Part shown: positions 36,607-45,801 of the stretch, in pieces
Numbering within the stretch: the first letter of the stretch is position 1
How the letters are laid out: each line of letters opens with the position of its first letter
Source: Paenibacillus pabuli
GTDB lineage: Bacteria > Bacillota > Bacilli > Paenibacillales > Paenibacillaceae
Length of the DNA stretch: 64,000 nt
Assembly (NCBI RefSeq): GCF_039831995.1
Contig: NZ_JBDOIO010000003.1
Location: 1,054,001 to 1,118,000, forward strand
Reading direction: 5' to 3'
The notes under the pieces: generated by a model
Databases searched by the model: none
Seen by the model: only the letters and a program-made list of their open reading frames with translations
Told to the model about the DNA's origin: nothing
Translations under genes and position numbers: made by a program

Positions 36607-37638
36607 TCACTGTTGAACCTTATCCATGTCCTCCGGTTCAATCGGAACAAACAAAAAAGGATTCCCTTTTAAAAATTCTCTAATGTATGCTTGAGCATAA
36701 GGTTGTTCATCCATTAATCTTGTGCTCTCTTCGGGGTTAGATGCGTGATGACAGTAGGTTTCAATCATGAACATAATGAAGAAACATTCCAAGTCTCGAA
36801 TATAATCTGTTCCCAGTCTTCTCACGTTCTCGTAACCTTGGATGAAGGTCATTCGTTCTCTGGGATAAAGACCCAATAAACTGCCTGCCAGATCATAGAG
36901 AAAATAGCCAAAGCCACATCTTCCGAAATCTATTGGATACGGTAGATCATCTTTGAAAACGATATTATCGGCATGCAAATCAGCATGAATTATTCCGTAG
37001 TTTTGACCATTTTTCTCCATACCAGAAAGAGTACTTAATATTTTCTCGACAGCATGCTGATATTCCGTCCAGGCTTGATCCGACAAAAATCGTGTATAAT
37101 AACGCTCAAGCTTCGCTATCTCACCTCTAAAAGAGTCTGCTCCCCAAACGGGGCGTACAAAGTTGGGAGGCAAGTTTAAGCCGGAAACTGCTTCATGCAG
37201 CTTTCCCATCATCGATCCCATTCTAGAAACAAGAGCTCCCGTAATCTCACCCTTTACATGCTCTCCTTCCACCCACTTCATCACCGTCACATACGGTTTT
37301 CTATAACCCTCAATCGTATCAACCTCTAATACATGAGAACCTGTAAGAGAGACGATCCCCACGGGGACAAGAATTTCATCCACTGCATTCAAGGATTGAA
37401 GAAATATAAGTTCTGATTGTATTTCTTCCTTACTCCAACGATCGGAATGAATCCGAAGCAAATAAGAATCAGATGTATTTGTTTCAACTTTGTAAGTAAT
37501 CGTATCCGACAATTGAATATACTGGATGCGTTCCCACGCCAAATCATACTGCTGTAATGCAGATAGAGCGACATTTCTGGCTCTATCCAGCAGAGCATTT
37601 CTGTCTTTCATCGAGTCATAACGAAAAAAATCCTTCAT
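36607..37638 (-). CDS. Aminoglycoside phosphotransferase (APH) family kinase
   Basis: A 343-aa protein with the APH/choline-kinase fold. The catalytic loop is GIIHADLHADNIVF and the metal-binding motif PIDFGRCGFG; the N-lobe includes ITYKVETNTSDSYLLRIHSD. The start has AGAGGAGAA. Members phosphorylate small molecules such as aminoglycosides, homoserine, fructosamine or spore-coat precursors; the substrate is not predictable, and antibiotic resistance should not be assumed. It is convergent with the HxlR gene with only 38 bp between. Confidence 0.87.
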   Translation of the reverse strand: MKDFFRYDSMKDRNALLDRARNVALSALQQYDLAWERIQYIQLSDTITYKVETNTSDSYLLRIHSDRWSKEEIQSELIFLQSLNAVDEILVPVGIVSLTGSHVLEVDTIEGYRKPYVTVMKWVEGEHVKGEITGALVSRMGSMMGKLHEAVSGLNLPPNFVRPVWGADSFRGEIAKLERYYTRFLSDQAWTEYQHAVEKILSTLSGMEKNGQNYGIIHADLHADNIVFKDDLPYPIDFGRCGFGYFLYDLAGSLLGLYPRERMTFIQGYENVRRLGTDYIRDLECFFIMFMIETYCHHASNPEESTRLMDEQPYAQAYIREFLKGNPFLFVPIEPEDMDKVQQ

Positions 37639-37776
37639 GTATTTTCTCCTCTTTAAGTAGGCTATGATCCTATATAGTTAATTATAGGTAAGATGATGTA
37701 CTGGAAATAGGTAACTTTCCATTATAAACTGATTTTTATCGGTAAATGGTAGCTTACTATTCCTCCAACCATGAGA

Positions 37777-37812
37777 AAAACCATGACATTAGGACTGTCA
37801 TGGTTTTATTTT
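37777..37812. terminator. Bidirectional intrinsic terminator
   Basis: Perfect 12-bp arms AAAACCATGACA (37777-37788) and TGTCATGGTTTT (37796-37807), with T-rich sequence outside on both strands. It lies just past the end of the downstream minus-strand GNAT gene. Confidence 0.88.
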
Positions 37813-37824
37813 TATATGAGTATT

Positions 37825-38301
37825 TCAGAGTTCTAATACGGTTACAATCTCGCCGTGGCAAACTTCACTGTTCTCGTTGAAGCCTAAGCTCTCATATAAC
37901 TTCTTCGCAGCCAGGTTATCTGGGCTATATGGAATCCAACAAAGTTTGGCTGGACCAGCCGGAAAAGTACGAATGAATTCAATTACCTCCTTCATTGCTT
38001 CACGGCCATATCCTTTATTCTGGTGCTGCTTGTCAATCATGAGCCGTAAAATGCAGTAGTTATTGTCAGCAATTTTGGGAAGATCATAACCGGTAATTCC
38101 ATACGTAATCATTACAAACCCAACAGGTTGTTCATCTGCGTAGATTGCAAATGGAAAAGGTGAACCTCCATTGGTCGCTAAAACAAAACACGAGGCTACA
38201 CTCGAAAGATTGGAAGCAACATATTTTTGTTGCTCTTCTGCTACCTCCAGGTTAAATATGACACGTCGGTTATCCAATGTAATCTTTCTGAGCGTTATCA
38301 C
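37825..38301 (-). CDS. GNAT family N-acetyltransferase, BltD-like
   Basis: A 158-aa acetyltransferase. The N-terminal LEVAEEQQKYVASNLSSV and the motif LRLMIDKQHQNKGYGREAMK resemble the spermine/spermidine acetyltransferase BltD group; NLAAKKLYESLGF is the usual motif B. The start is GTG. Polyamine acetylation is a reasonable but untested guess. A bidirectional terminator lies downstream. Confidence 0.85.
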   Translation of the reverse strand: MITLRKITLDNRRVIFNLEVAEEQQKYVASNLSSVASCFVLATNGGSPFPFAIYADEQPVGFVMITYGITGYDLPKIADNNYCILRLMIDKQHQNKGYGREAMKEVIEFIRTFPAGPAKLCWIPYSPDNLAAKKLYESLGFNENSEVCHGEIVTVLEL

Positions 38302-38353
38302 GATTGATTTAATCTCTCCCTTACGGATTGTCCAGTTCTTATTGAACTGAATA

Positions 38354-38794
38354 CTACGTCCATGCCTGAAAGAATTTCCTTTTCACTTCTATCTTATTGT
38401 GCTGTGCCCATTGGTGCAGCTGCTGCAACCCTACGTACTCCTCGTTTTCATCAAAATAAAAACATAAATCCATCGGCACTAGATACCGACCATATAGTTT
38501 AAAACCAATTCTGTCATAGTTTATATAGATGCACTTGATTTGAGAAGCTTCGAATTTCTTTCCCTTCGAGGAAACAACATACTCTGTTCCGAACGTAAAC
38601 GTCAGTTTCGTAAATAACATTTTTAACAGCACAATGATATAAGTCAAAACGTATATGGTCATAAACGAGTATACCAGCGTAGGCCATCTTTCATCGCTCC
38701 TATTGAGATTAACAAATAGATAAATTTGCAACATGGACATGGCAATCAGATTGACTTTCGCCCTGGGATAAATCGTTTTATAGGTTTGTTCCAT
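38354..38794 (-). CDS. Small membrane protein of unknown function
   Basis: A 146-aa protein that I cannot assign. Two hydrophobic segments (about residues 14-31 and 42-63) are followed by a soluble part of about 80 residues. This part starts with TFTFGTEYVVSSKGKKFEAS and contains IKCIYINYDRIGFKLYGRYL, a pattern like the PH-like domains found in small Firmicute membrane proteins (for example DUF5673-type). The start is preceded by GAAAGGAAACAAGG. No functional clue from neighbours. Confidence 0.65.
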   Translation of the reverse strand: MEQTYKTIYPRAKVNLIAMSMLQIYLFVNLNRSDERWPTLVYSFMTIYVLTYIIVLLKMLFTKLTFTFGTEYVVSSKGKKFEASQIKCIYINYDRIGFKLYGRYLVPMDLCFYFDENEEYVGLQQLHQWAQHNKIEVKRKFFQAWT

Positions 38795-39009
38795 ACCTTG
38801 TTTCCTTTCTCACCTGAAATTCAACACCGCAAAACCTCATCCATTCCTATGATAAACCAAATTACACCAATAAAGATAGATTTATATAATCCAGGGGATA
38901 AACAGTACTATAAATCAGTCTGCATTTACGATTTTGAAGCCCTGAAAACGAGTTGTCCGGATTACATTTCATCGGTTCTTCGCCTGAACTTCTTTTCCCT
39001 AAAACAAAG
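38795..39009. other. Intergenic stretch without a recognised gene
   Basis: Together with the terminator and spacer up to 39123 this is a gene-free stretch of about 330 bp. An open plus-strand frame runs across it, but it overlaps the 5' end of the minus-strand membrane-protein gene and the terminator and has no ribosome binding site. No other structure was recognised. Confidence 0.4.
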
Positions 39010-39031
39010 AAAGCCGCCATATCGGCGACTT
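39010..39031 (-). terminator. Intrinsic terminator (recurring type) after ankyrin gene
   Basis: On the minus strand AAGTCGCC pairs with GGCGGCTT around a GATAT loop, followed by TCTTTG. It differs by one base over 20 from the copy at 56731-56750. Confidence 0.75.
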
Positions 39032-39123
39032 CTTCTACAAATCATATGCACAATAGATAATCAACATTCTACGTTTCTAGGGTGGGTGTTTCTTTTCATC
39101 CTATTAAAGATCCAATTCACACT

Positions 39124-39825
39124 CTATTTCGCACCAGCCTGAAGCAAAATCTCTTCGATTTCCCTGAACCCTTTCTTCTTGGCATGGCTCAAAGGTGACA
39201 AACCATCACTATCCGCAAGGTTCACATCTGCGCCATGGTCAATGAGTAGCTGGATCGTTTCTTGCTGGTGTTCATTCCCATCGTTCAGAATGATCGCTTC
39301 CAGCAATGCCGTCCAGCCCAATTGATTGACATGATTCACATCCACAGAAGTTTGAGTGAGAAGCTCACGTACTACATCCACATATCCGTGCTCTGAAGCG
39401 GGAATCAGTGCTGTTCCTCCATAGCGATTCGTCATCGCTGGATCTGCACCCGCCTCAATCGTGAGCTTCAATATATCCAGATACCCTTCTGCGCCAGCGT
39501 ACAGAAACGGGTTGTTCTCCATATCGTCCTGTATATTAACATCTGCACCAGCTTCGATCAGTATTTGAGCCGATGCCAGATCATTGTTGTAGGTCGCAAT
39601 CATGGCAGCGGTTCTTCCTCCCTCATCTTGAGCATTGATATCCGCACCCTCTTGAAGCACTCTTTTGATCTTCTGGGGGTCTGATTCCTCCGCTGCCGTT
39701 AGGAGCTGTTCGTTCAGTGAAGCTGCCTGCTCCTCCACCGTAGAGTTATTTTCTACTGCCGGTGCACAGCCTTGGACGATGAACACACTGCTGATTAAAA
39801 TAGCCATTAAAAGCAACTTGCTCAT
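39124..39825 (-). CDS. Ankyrin-repeat lipoprotein
   Basis: A 233-aa exported lipoprotein: signal peptide with lipobox VQGC (C20 lipidated), a short spacer, then about five ankyrin repeats from residue 40 to the end (for example INAQDEGGRTAAMIATYNND and VNIQDDMENNPFLYAGAEGY). Ankyrin repeats mediate protein binding, here outside the membrane. The start has AAGGAGG. It lies 9 bp behind the SLH-domain gene and is co-transcribed with it, so the two may act together at the cell surface. Confidence 0.9.
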   Translation of the reverse strand: MSKLLLMAILISSVFIVQGCAPAVENNSTVEEQAASLNEQLLTAAEESDPQKIKRVLQEGADINAQDEGGRTAAMIATYNNDLASAQILIEAGADVNIQDDMENNPFLYAGAEGYLDILKLTIEAGADPAMTNRYGGTALIPASEHGYVDVVRELLTQTSVDVNHVNQLGWTALLEAIILNDGNEHQQETIQLLIDHGADVNLADSDGLSPLSHAKKKGFREIEEILLQAGAK

Positions 39826-39834
39826 ATTGCCTCC

Positions 39835-41343
39835 TTATTGCAGCGTTACTGTAACCGATGAAGCGACACTCCAATCCCCAACGGGGCTGATCTCATAGGT
39901 AGTGCCTGGGATTAACTTGCCATCGTTAACGAGGTCGAAAACTCCTGTTGCACCTTTCCGGCTTGAGTATTTATATGTTGCCGTCAGGGTGTCACCGCTC
40001 GGGGAGGTTAACGTTACACTTCGGCCCGAAAACAGCTCATCCCCAGGATCTTGTGCAAGAGTAACTTCAATGGAAGTTTCACTCACCGCCTGAGCACTTG
40101 CAACTTGCAGCGCATCAAACGACTGTGCAGTGAATGTAGCATTATCGATATTCGCCCAGTCAGAAGATACCGTATATTGGACACCGGATTGCAGCGATTG
40201 TCCTTCAGGCAATCGGAACTTCGGTTCTTGTTTGCCGTCTGTTGATTGCGTGAACGGAACATATCTGGCAACAATCGGTTCTCCGCCTTCAGGCGTAATC
40301 ATAACTTGTCTTGCCTGCATGGAAGAGATAATTTGATACGTTTGTCCTCCCGCTTGTTCCTGGTCATTCAGCACAAATGCATTTGCCCCTCGACCACCGC
40401 TGTAAGCTGAAATGATATAACCGTAATCGACTACACCGTTTTCCTTCAATGCTTCAATTTCGAACGTATCGTTCGTTACTTGACTAACCTTCGTCATATT
40501 TAACTTCGTTCCGCTGCCTTCGAAGGAACCCGCATCCTGGCCTTTATAAGTGAGGGTATACACCTCACCAGCTTTCTGAACAGACGTTGGAACGATGTAT
40601 GTTGCAATTGATCCTGTTTTCAGGCGAGGCATATTGGTTAACGTCAATCCGCCGCTGAGCGCAAAGTCCGTTTGCGCTTTGGCAAATACTTCATCTGCTG
40701 CCGTGAGTGGTTTATCAAAAGTCACGATTAACGTAATGGCATTCAGCGATCTGACACTCTCAATCTGAGCCTGCTCGGAAGGAATGGCCTTGCGTGCCGT
40801 ATTGAGCAGTACCGCTGTTTCGCCGCGAGTAGACGCCCCGTTCTCGGCATAGAACGTGCTCATCCAATGGTGAACGGATTTCACGTCACGCTGCATCGCT
40901 TTGGATACAACCTGCTCAAGTTCTGCATCGGATACTTGGATTTGCGGATTGAATTGCCCCTCGTTTGCCTCCATGATGCCCAGTTCAACGAGCTTCGTTG
41001 CATAAGGCGCATACCATGCAGCCGGATTAACGTCGGTTAATTCTGCACTTTCTCCCGTCTTGTTCTCGAGACTGAAGGTTTTGTACACCAGTGAAGCTAG
41101 TTCCGCGCGGGTGATGGCTCTTTGTTCACCCATGGATTGATCGGCATAACCGTTCATGATCCCCAAGCCGTTCAATTCCTTGATGGCAGCCTCAATCTGC
41201 TGACTGCTAAGCTGTACCGTTGTTGCGGCAACGTTGGTAACGTATGTAGCTGCATGTACTTGGTTCGCAGCAAGCGGGAATACTGCTGTACCTAATGCAG
41301 ATATGGTTAGAAATGTAGCAATTTTTCGGGTTGTCGGATTCAT
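39835..41343 (-). CDS. SLH-domain surface protein
   Basis: A 502-aa secreted protein. The signal peptide ends near NQVHAATY. Residues about 45-175 contain SLH-type repeats (IKELNGLGIMNGYADQSMGE with AITRAELASLVYKTF; then YATKLVELGIMEANEGQFNP), the third repeat being degenerate; such repeats anchor proteins to pyruvylated cell-wall polymer. The remaining part has Ig-like beta-sandwich segments (SVRSLNAITLIVTFDKPL and SETSIEVTLAQDP). The start is preceded by AGAGGAGG. It leads the SLH-ankyrin operon, downstream of a two-component system that may control it. Confidence 0.88.
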   Translation of the reverse strand: MNPTTRKIATFLTISALGTAVFPLAANQVHAATYVTNVAATTVQLSSQQIEAAIKELNGLGIMNGYADQSMGEQRAITRAELASLVYKTFSLENKTGESAELTDVNPAAWYAPYATKLVELGIMEANEGQFNPQIQVSDAELEQVVSKAMQRDVKSVHHWMSTFYAENGASTRGETAVLLNTARKAIPSEQAQIESVRSLNAITLIVTFDKPLTAADEVFAKAQTDFALSGGLTLTNMPRLKTGSIATYIVPTSVQKAGEVYTLTYKGQDAGSFEGSGTKLNMTKVSQVTNDTFEIEALKENGVVDYGYIISAYSGGRGANAFVLNDQEQAGGQTYQIISSMQARQVMITPEGGEPIVARYVPFTQSTDGKQEPKFRLPEGQSLQSGVQYTVSSDWANIDNATFTAQSFDALQVASAQAVSETSIEVTLAQDPGDELFSGRSVTLTSPSGDTLTATYKYSSRKGATGVFDLVNDGKLIPGTTYEISPVGDWSVASSVTVTLQ

Positions 41344-41462
41344 GATTGAATTCCTCCTCTATAGGTTGTTCTTGCCTGTATCTATAGAATAGAGGACAAA
41401 AAGAAACTCCTAAGGGCTAAATTATTAACAAAATATAAACTGAAGCTAATTTTTCTCGAAAC

Positions 41463-42155
41463 TTATACGGTAAACCGGTAACCCGCACCCCATACGGTTT
41501 CAATGTAATCCGGATTTTTGGGATCTGTCTCCAGCTTTCCGCGCAGCTTGCGAATATGAACAGTAACTGTGGCTATATCTCCGCTGGAATCCATGCCCCA
41601 AATCCGCTCGAACAGATCGGATTTGCTGAACACACGGTTCGGATGACTCGCCAAAAATACGAGCAGATCGAATTCCTTGGTTGTAATTGCGACCTCTTCG
41701 CCGTTCATAAAAACGCGCCGAGATCCCTTGTCGATATGAAGTCCGCGAATGTGGATCTCATCCTGGTCGACCGGTTTGCTCTTGCCGAGCAATCTCTCGT
41801 AGCGGGTTAGATGAGCCTTTGCCCTTGCAACCAACTCGCTTGGGCTGAACGGTTTTGTAATAAAATCATCGACGCCCAAGTTGAAGGTCCTGATCTTATC
41901 GATCTCCTCTTTTTTTGCGGAGACAACAAGAATCGGTACTTCCTTCACCTCGCGGATACGCCTGCAGCATTCGAAACCGTCGAGCCCCGGAAGCATCAGA
42001 TCAACAATGATCAAATTGTAGTCTCCTTCCAGAGCCAGCTTCAAACCCTCTTCTCCGTTATGGCAGAGCTCCACAGAAAATCCGTTAAGTTCAAAATAAT
42101 CCCGTTCCAGTTCGGCAATCGTTGTTTCGTCTTCAATAATTAATATGCTTGTCAC
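41463..42155 (-). CDS. OmpR/PhoB-type response regulator
   Basis: A 230-aa regulator. The receiver domain contains LIIEDE, the phosphorylation site D52 in IVDLMLPGLDG and the conserved lysine in ITKPF; the C-terminal winged helix contains EVAITTKEFDLLVFLASHPN and VTVHIRKLRGKLE. The start is GTG, and its ribosome binding site GGAGGA lies inside the last codons of the kinase gene, so the two are coupled. Confidence 0.93.
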   Translation of the reverse strand: MTSILIIEDETTIAELERDYFELNGFSVELCHNGEEGLKLALEGDYNLIIVDLMLPGLDGFECCRRIREVKEVPILVVSAKKEEIDKIRTFNLGVDDFITKPFSPSELVARAKAHLTRYERLLGKSKPVDQDEIHIRGLHIDKGSRRVFMNGEEVAITTKEFDLLVFLASHPNRVFSKSDLFERIWGMDSSGDIATVTVHIRKLRGKLETDPKNPDYIETVWGAGYRFTV

Positions 42156-42161
42156 TTGCCG

Positions 42162-43631
42162 CTAGTCCTCCTTGTGCATGAGCCGTTTCAATTGAATGTA
42201 AATGATTGTACCTTCTCCAGGTATACTGTCTGCCCAGATGAATCCTCCGTGTCCATCGATAATTTGGCGGGCGATTGCCAGCCCTAGTCCACTTCCCCCC
42301 GTGGAGGAATTGCGAGATTGTTCAGCCCGATAGAAGCGTTCGAATATGTGAGGCAGCGCCTCTTCCGGTATCCCTTTGCCATTATCCTTAAAAGCCATCG
42401 TAATCCATTCGTCATCTGCTTGAAGCGTAATGCCAAATCGTTTTTGTTCATTTTCCATATACTTTAGTGCATTATCAACTACATTAACGACAGTACGTTT
42501 TAATTTGTCGAGATCTACAGAAGCCATGACTGGACCGGAAGCCTGATTGTCCCAATTAAGTTCTACCCCTTTATCCTCCAGATCGTATCTCAGCTCTTCA
42601 ATGCTGTCTTCCAGGAAATCAACGAGGTCTACCTCTTTGAACAGGAAAGGCTCCTGATTCAAATCGAGCTTCGAATAGAGGAATAGCTCGTCCACTAACT
42701 TATCCATGCTAACTGCTTTGGCATGAATGATGTTTACGTATGTTTCCATTTTCTCCGGAGTATTCGCCACCCCATCACGAATCCCCTCAATATAGCCTTT
42801 AATGTTGGTGATCGGTGTCCGGAGATCATGCGAGATGTTGGAGATGAGCTCTTTGCGATTCACTTCATCCTGCTGCCTGAGGTCATTGGAACGCTGCAGT
42901 TGATTCCGCATGCTCTCAAACGCTTCACTGAGCTGACCAACCTCGTCATTGGAATTAAGCTGGAGCTTGAAGGACAGATTACCTTCCTTAATTTGCTCAG
43001 CGGAGTTCCGCAACTGATTCAGCGGTTTAATGAAACTTCGAGTGATCCAGCGGAACAACAGCAGGTTTGCAATAATGAGCACCCCGATGAGCAGGAGTGA
43101 CATTACGGGCAGCAGCTTGCGGGTCAGTTCGGCAAAAGGACTCCGCTCACGAATAACGAAGATGCTTCCCCGTTCCCCATCTGTATATTGAAAATCAAAC
43201 TTTGCATACGCATAGAAGCGTTCACCAATATTGAAAGTACTGCGTATCTGATAATTGTTCAGATCATAGGCAGGCAGTGCCTGCTTCAGTTCAGGCTGAT
43301 TGAAGGTCAGCGATTCGAAGATCTGGCTGTTCTCGCGTCTGACATAGAGCCCGGACTTCTCGGCTCGAAGCTTCATGTCGTATTCACGCAGCAAAACCTT
43401 GTTTTGCAGCTCGTCTGGTTCATTTTTGGCCATAAACTTCATCTCTTGAAAGATCGATTCTCCCTGTTCGGTTAAGGGGTTGATCTGATAGTGTACCTTG
43501 TAAATATCACGAAAACTCTGCAAATCCCCTGTTGCCGCAATAGTATACAGACTTGCCGTTAGCAGGATGAACAGAAGACTTATAACGAGCATGCCCGTGA
43601 AAGACAGCAGCATTTTTATTCGAATGGACAT
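42162..43631 (-). CDS. Sensor histidine kinase with HAMP domain
   Basis: A 489-aa kinase. Two membrane segments (about residues 8-32 and 178-200) enclose an extracellular sensor region of about 145 residues; HAMP follows, then the phospho-acceptor box ELISNISHDLRTPITNIKGY and the HATPase boxes VVDNALKY, FKDNGKGIP and GGSGLGLAI. The start is preceded by AAAAAGGGGA. It is upstream of, and coupled to, the OmpR-type regulator. The signal is unknown; the SLH and ankyrin genes directly downstream suggest an envelope role. Confidence 0.93.
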   Translation of the reverse strand: MSIRIKMLLSFTGMLVISLLFILLTASLYTIAATGDLQSFRDIYKVHYQINPLTEQGESIFQEMKFMAKNEPDELQNKVLLREYDMKLRAEKSGLYVRRENSQIFESLTFNQPELKQALPAYDLNNYQIRSTFNIGERFYAYAKFDFQYTDGERGSIFVIRERSPFAELTRKLLPVMSLLLIGVLIIANLLLFRWITRSFIKPLNQLRNSAEQIKEGNLSFKLQLNSNDEVGQLSEAFESMRNQLQRSNDLRQQDEVNRKELISNISHDLRTPITNIKGYIEGIRDGVANTPEKMETYVNIIHAKAVSMDKLVDELFLYSKLDLNQEPFLFKEVDLVDFLEDSIEELRYDLEDKGVELNWDNQASGPVMASVDLDKLKRTVVNVVDNALKYMENEQKRFGITLQADDEWITMAFKDNGKGIPEEALPHIFERFYRAEQSRNSSTGGSGLGLAIARQIIDGHGGFIWADSIPGEGTIIYIQLKRLMHKED

Positions 43632-43769
43632 GGGTTCCCCTTTTTAAAGATGTTTATGATTAGTTAGTGCACATGTTAACACAAGATTGAATCAATTGCC
43701 CAGATGCAAAAAAAGCTCTCACATCAGATGAATAATGATTCGTTATCCTTTCTGTCTAGGAAATAACAA

Positions 43770-43805
43770 AAAGCCGATATGGATTAGTCTCCATATCGGC
43801 TTTGG
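43770..43805. terminator. Intrinsic terminator after maltose-acetyltransferase-like gene
   Basis: Perfect 14-bp arms AAAGCCGATATGGA (43770-43783) and TCCATATCGGCTTT (43790-43803) around TTAGTC. On the minus strand it is followed by TTGTTATTTCC. The rest of the 279-bp gap 43632-43910 holds no gene that I recognise. Confidence 0.8.
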
Positions 43806-43910
43806 TTCGTTTCTAGAATCCCATTGCAGACTTAGCTCTCTTCCACGAATCTGATATCAACAAGTTGTTTAACCGATATTCCTTCGTGTCTTTCACTACT
43901 GTATAGGATT

Positions 43911-44486
43911 TTACCGCGAAACTTCGATTTCCTTGATCACCTTGGCTGGATTCCCTCCAACAACCACGTTGTCCGGAACATCCTTGGTTACCACGGCTCC
44001 GGACGCAATGACAACATTATTGCCAATAGTAACTCCAGGATTAATAATGGCTCGTCCGCCCACCCACACGTTATCTCCGATCGTTACCGGCTTACCATAT
44101 TCGGGCCCTTCATTTCTCTCGGAAGGATCGATCGGATGTGTTGCCGTATAGATATGAACACCTGGCCCGAATAAGCAGTGACTGCCAATCCTCACCTCAC
44201 ACACATCCAAAATGGTGCAATCAAAATTGGTATAGAAGTGGTCGCCCACATGGATATTGTAGCCATAATCGAACCGGATGTTAGGCTCCATGCTTAGATG
44301 TTCCCCAGTTGATCCCAGCAATTTTTTCAAAATGTCTGTTTTAAGTTCCTCATCAGCTTCGGTACTTTGATTAAACATGCGGGTCATCCGTCTGGCGTAT
44401 GCGCGATCACGCGTCAATTCAGGGTCCCAACCTTTATAGAGCTCTCCAGCCAGCATTTTTTCTTTTTCTGTTTTCATCGGTTTCAT
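43911..44486 (-). CDS. Maltose/galactoside O-acetyltransferase family protein
   Basis: A 191-aa member of the left-handed beta-helix hexapeptide acetyltransferases (Maa/LacA group), which acetylate sugars from acetyl-CoA. The N-terminal [20 protein letters not shown] is the Mac domain; [40 protein letters not shown] and the hexapeptide repeats [20 protein letters not shown] complete the pattern. The catalytic His is in TATHP. The start has AAAGGGATG. It follows the ROK regulator gene by 40 bp, probably in one operon. Confidence 0.92.
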   Translation of the reverse strand: MKPMKTEKEKMLAGELYKGWDPELTRDRAYARRMTRMFNQSTEADEELKTDILKKLLGSTGEHLSMEPNIRFDYGYNIHVGDHFYTNFDCTILDVCEVRIGSHCLFGPGVHIYTATHPIDPSERNEGPEYGKPVTIGDNVWVGGRAIINPGVTIGNNVVIASGAVVTKDVPDNVVVGGNPAKVIKEIEVSR

Positions 44487-44526
44487 AACATCCCTTTCGA
44501 TTCTGTACTAGTTCATATGCCGATAC

Positions 44527-45558
44527 TTACCTCCGCTTTTCGACAAGCTGCAGCGAATATGTGAGGCTTTCCATCGTCAATGTCATTAAGCCATACTTAT
44601 AATTCTCATCCGGTTCATCCAAAAGTTTAATCTGTGGCATGTGCATCTCCGGTATATATTTCAGGCATTCGTTCCGGATCATTTCGACATCCTCCGGTTG
44701 TACCAGCGTGCCAGTCAAAGCAAGGGTTTCCGGGTTCATCACAGCAATCAGGCTTGATACCGCGCGTGCAGCCAGCGGATGGAACGTTTCCCGATCATGG
44801 AGTAACCTGAACTGCTCATCATACGAGAGGCCGAGTGGCAAAAAAGCGATTTCTCCGGCGAACTGGGTATTCCCTCTGTGAATATGCCCATCAATCATGA
44901 TTCCAGCTCCCGGTAAGGAGCCTTCAATAAAGGTCGCAACAACAATGGACTTCTCATCCTGGTACTCCTGTTTCTGATAGAGCCCGTAAACGGTTAAGTT
45001 CATGTCATTCTCAACTATAACTTCGACCTCGTATTTTCCTCGTATGTATGCAGCCAGTGGAACACCAACCAGACGTGGAATATCGGACACATTAACAACG
45101 CCTTGGTTAACTGCACCCGGAACACCGATTCCAACGGCTCGGATTAAGGGGAATTTACCGATAAGTCTTTCAATCAATTCATAGATGACTACTTCGTTCA
45201 TCTGATCCTTTTCCGTTTCCTGATAGCCTTCCTCCACAATCTCCCCATACAAGTTGGTTACGGAATACGAGACGGAGTGGCATTGGACACCCGCTTTTAC
45301 AATTAGACAGACGATATAGGAAAAGTTCTCATTAAATTTATAAACTTGAGCTGGCCTGCCCCCGCTGGATTCTTCCAGATCCAGTTCTACGAGCTCACCG
45401 GCTTCGAGTAGTTCTAACAATATGCTCCGGCAGGTCGCAACACTTAACCCTGTTGCCTCGGCGACCATTGATTTCGTGCCTTGCCCCATCTTTTTTAACG
45501 TTTGCCGCACCAGTTCCCGGTTCATTTTCTTAACTCGCATGGTGTTGTTTGTAATCAT
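44527..45558 (-). CDS. ROK-family transcriptional regulator (NagC/XylR type)
   Basis: A regulator of about 343 aa from the first ATG. The N-terminal helix-turn-helix region contains MNRELVRQTLKKMGQGTKSM and TGLSVATCRSILLELLEAGE; the ROK domain follows (AVGIGVPGAVNQGVVNVSDI and ATFIEGSLPGAGIMIDGHIH). The catalytic-type DxGxxK/cysteine motifs of sugar kinases are degenerate, as in repressors. The start is uncertain: the strongest ribosome binding site, GAGGAGGTGA, is ideally placed for an ATT codon at 45568-45570, and the first ATG is at 45558. It precedes the O-acetyltransferase gene and has a palindrome in its leader. Confidence 0.82.
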   Translation of the reverse strand: MITNNTMRVKKMNRELVRQTLKKMGQGTKSMVAEATGLSVATCRSILLELLEAGELVELDLEESSGGRPAQVYKFNENFSYIVCLIVKAGVQCHSVSYSVTNLYGEIVEEGYQETEKDQMNEVVIYELIERLIGKFPLIRAVGIGVPGAVNQGVVNVSDIPRLVGVPLAAYIRGKYEVEVIVENDMNLTVYGLYQKQEYQDEKSIVVATFIEGSLPGAGIMIDGHIHRGNTQFAGEIAFLPLGLSYDEQFRLLHDRETFHPLAARAVSSLIAVMNPETLALTGTLVQPEDVEMIRNECLKYIPEMHMPQIKLLDEPDENYKYGLMTLTMESLTYSLQLVEKRR

Positions 45559-45596
45559 ATTATTCGTAATGAATTTCACCTCCTCACACTTATAAA

Positions 45597-45615
45597 AATA
45601 CTTTCATTAAGTATT
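45597..45615. promoter_or_regulatory. Palindromic operator upstream of the ROK regulator
   Basis: AATACTT (45597-45603) and AAGTATT (45609-45615) are perfect 7-bp arms with a 5-bp spacer. Another AAGTATT-type half-site pair occurs at about 45661-45679. Autoregulation by the ROK protein is inferred. Confidence 0.5.
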
Positions 45616-45727
45616 AACATAATGTATTTTTCCTTTAAAGTCCACATCCAACTTCAATCAGAAGTATCCGAAAGTATTAAACAAATCGATTTAATTACCT
45701 TCTGAGCATAATTTCCCTTTGGGTAAA

Positions 45728-45757
45728 ATTGCACATTGGGCAATGAATTGATATGAT
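45728..45757 (+). promoter_or_regulatory. Promoter of the TetR-MMPL operon with inverted repeat
   Basis: -35 TTGCAC (45729-45734) and -10 TATGAT (45752-45757) with a 17-bp spacer. The inverted repeat ATTGC/GCAAT (45728-45732 and 45740-45744) overlaps the -35 box and is a candidate TetR operator. Confidence 0.5.
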
Positions 45758-45801
45758 AGAACCATTCGCAAAATCATTGTAGGAACTGGAGGTGAGATAA
45801 T

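Noticed and set aside
36607..37638. APH-family protein as an antibiotic-resistance gene
   Set aside because: Only the general kinase motifs are visible; nothing ties it to an aminoglycoside-modifying subfamily.
38726..39142. 138-aa plus-strand open frame
   Set aside because: Overlaps the start of a minus-strand gene and crosses a terminator hairpin; no ribosome binding site. The middle (about 38840-39000) is the only part not antisense to a gene and shows no motif.
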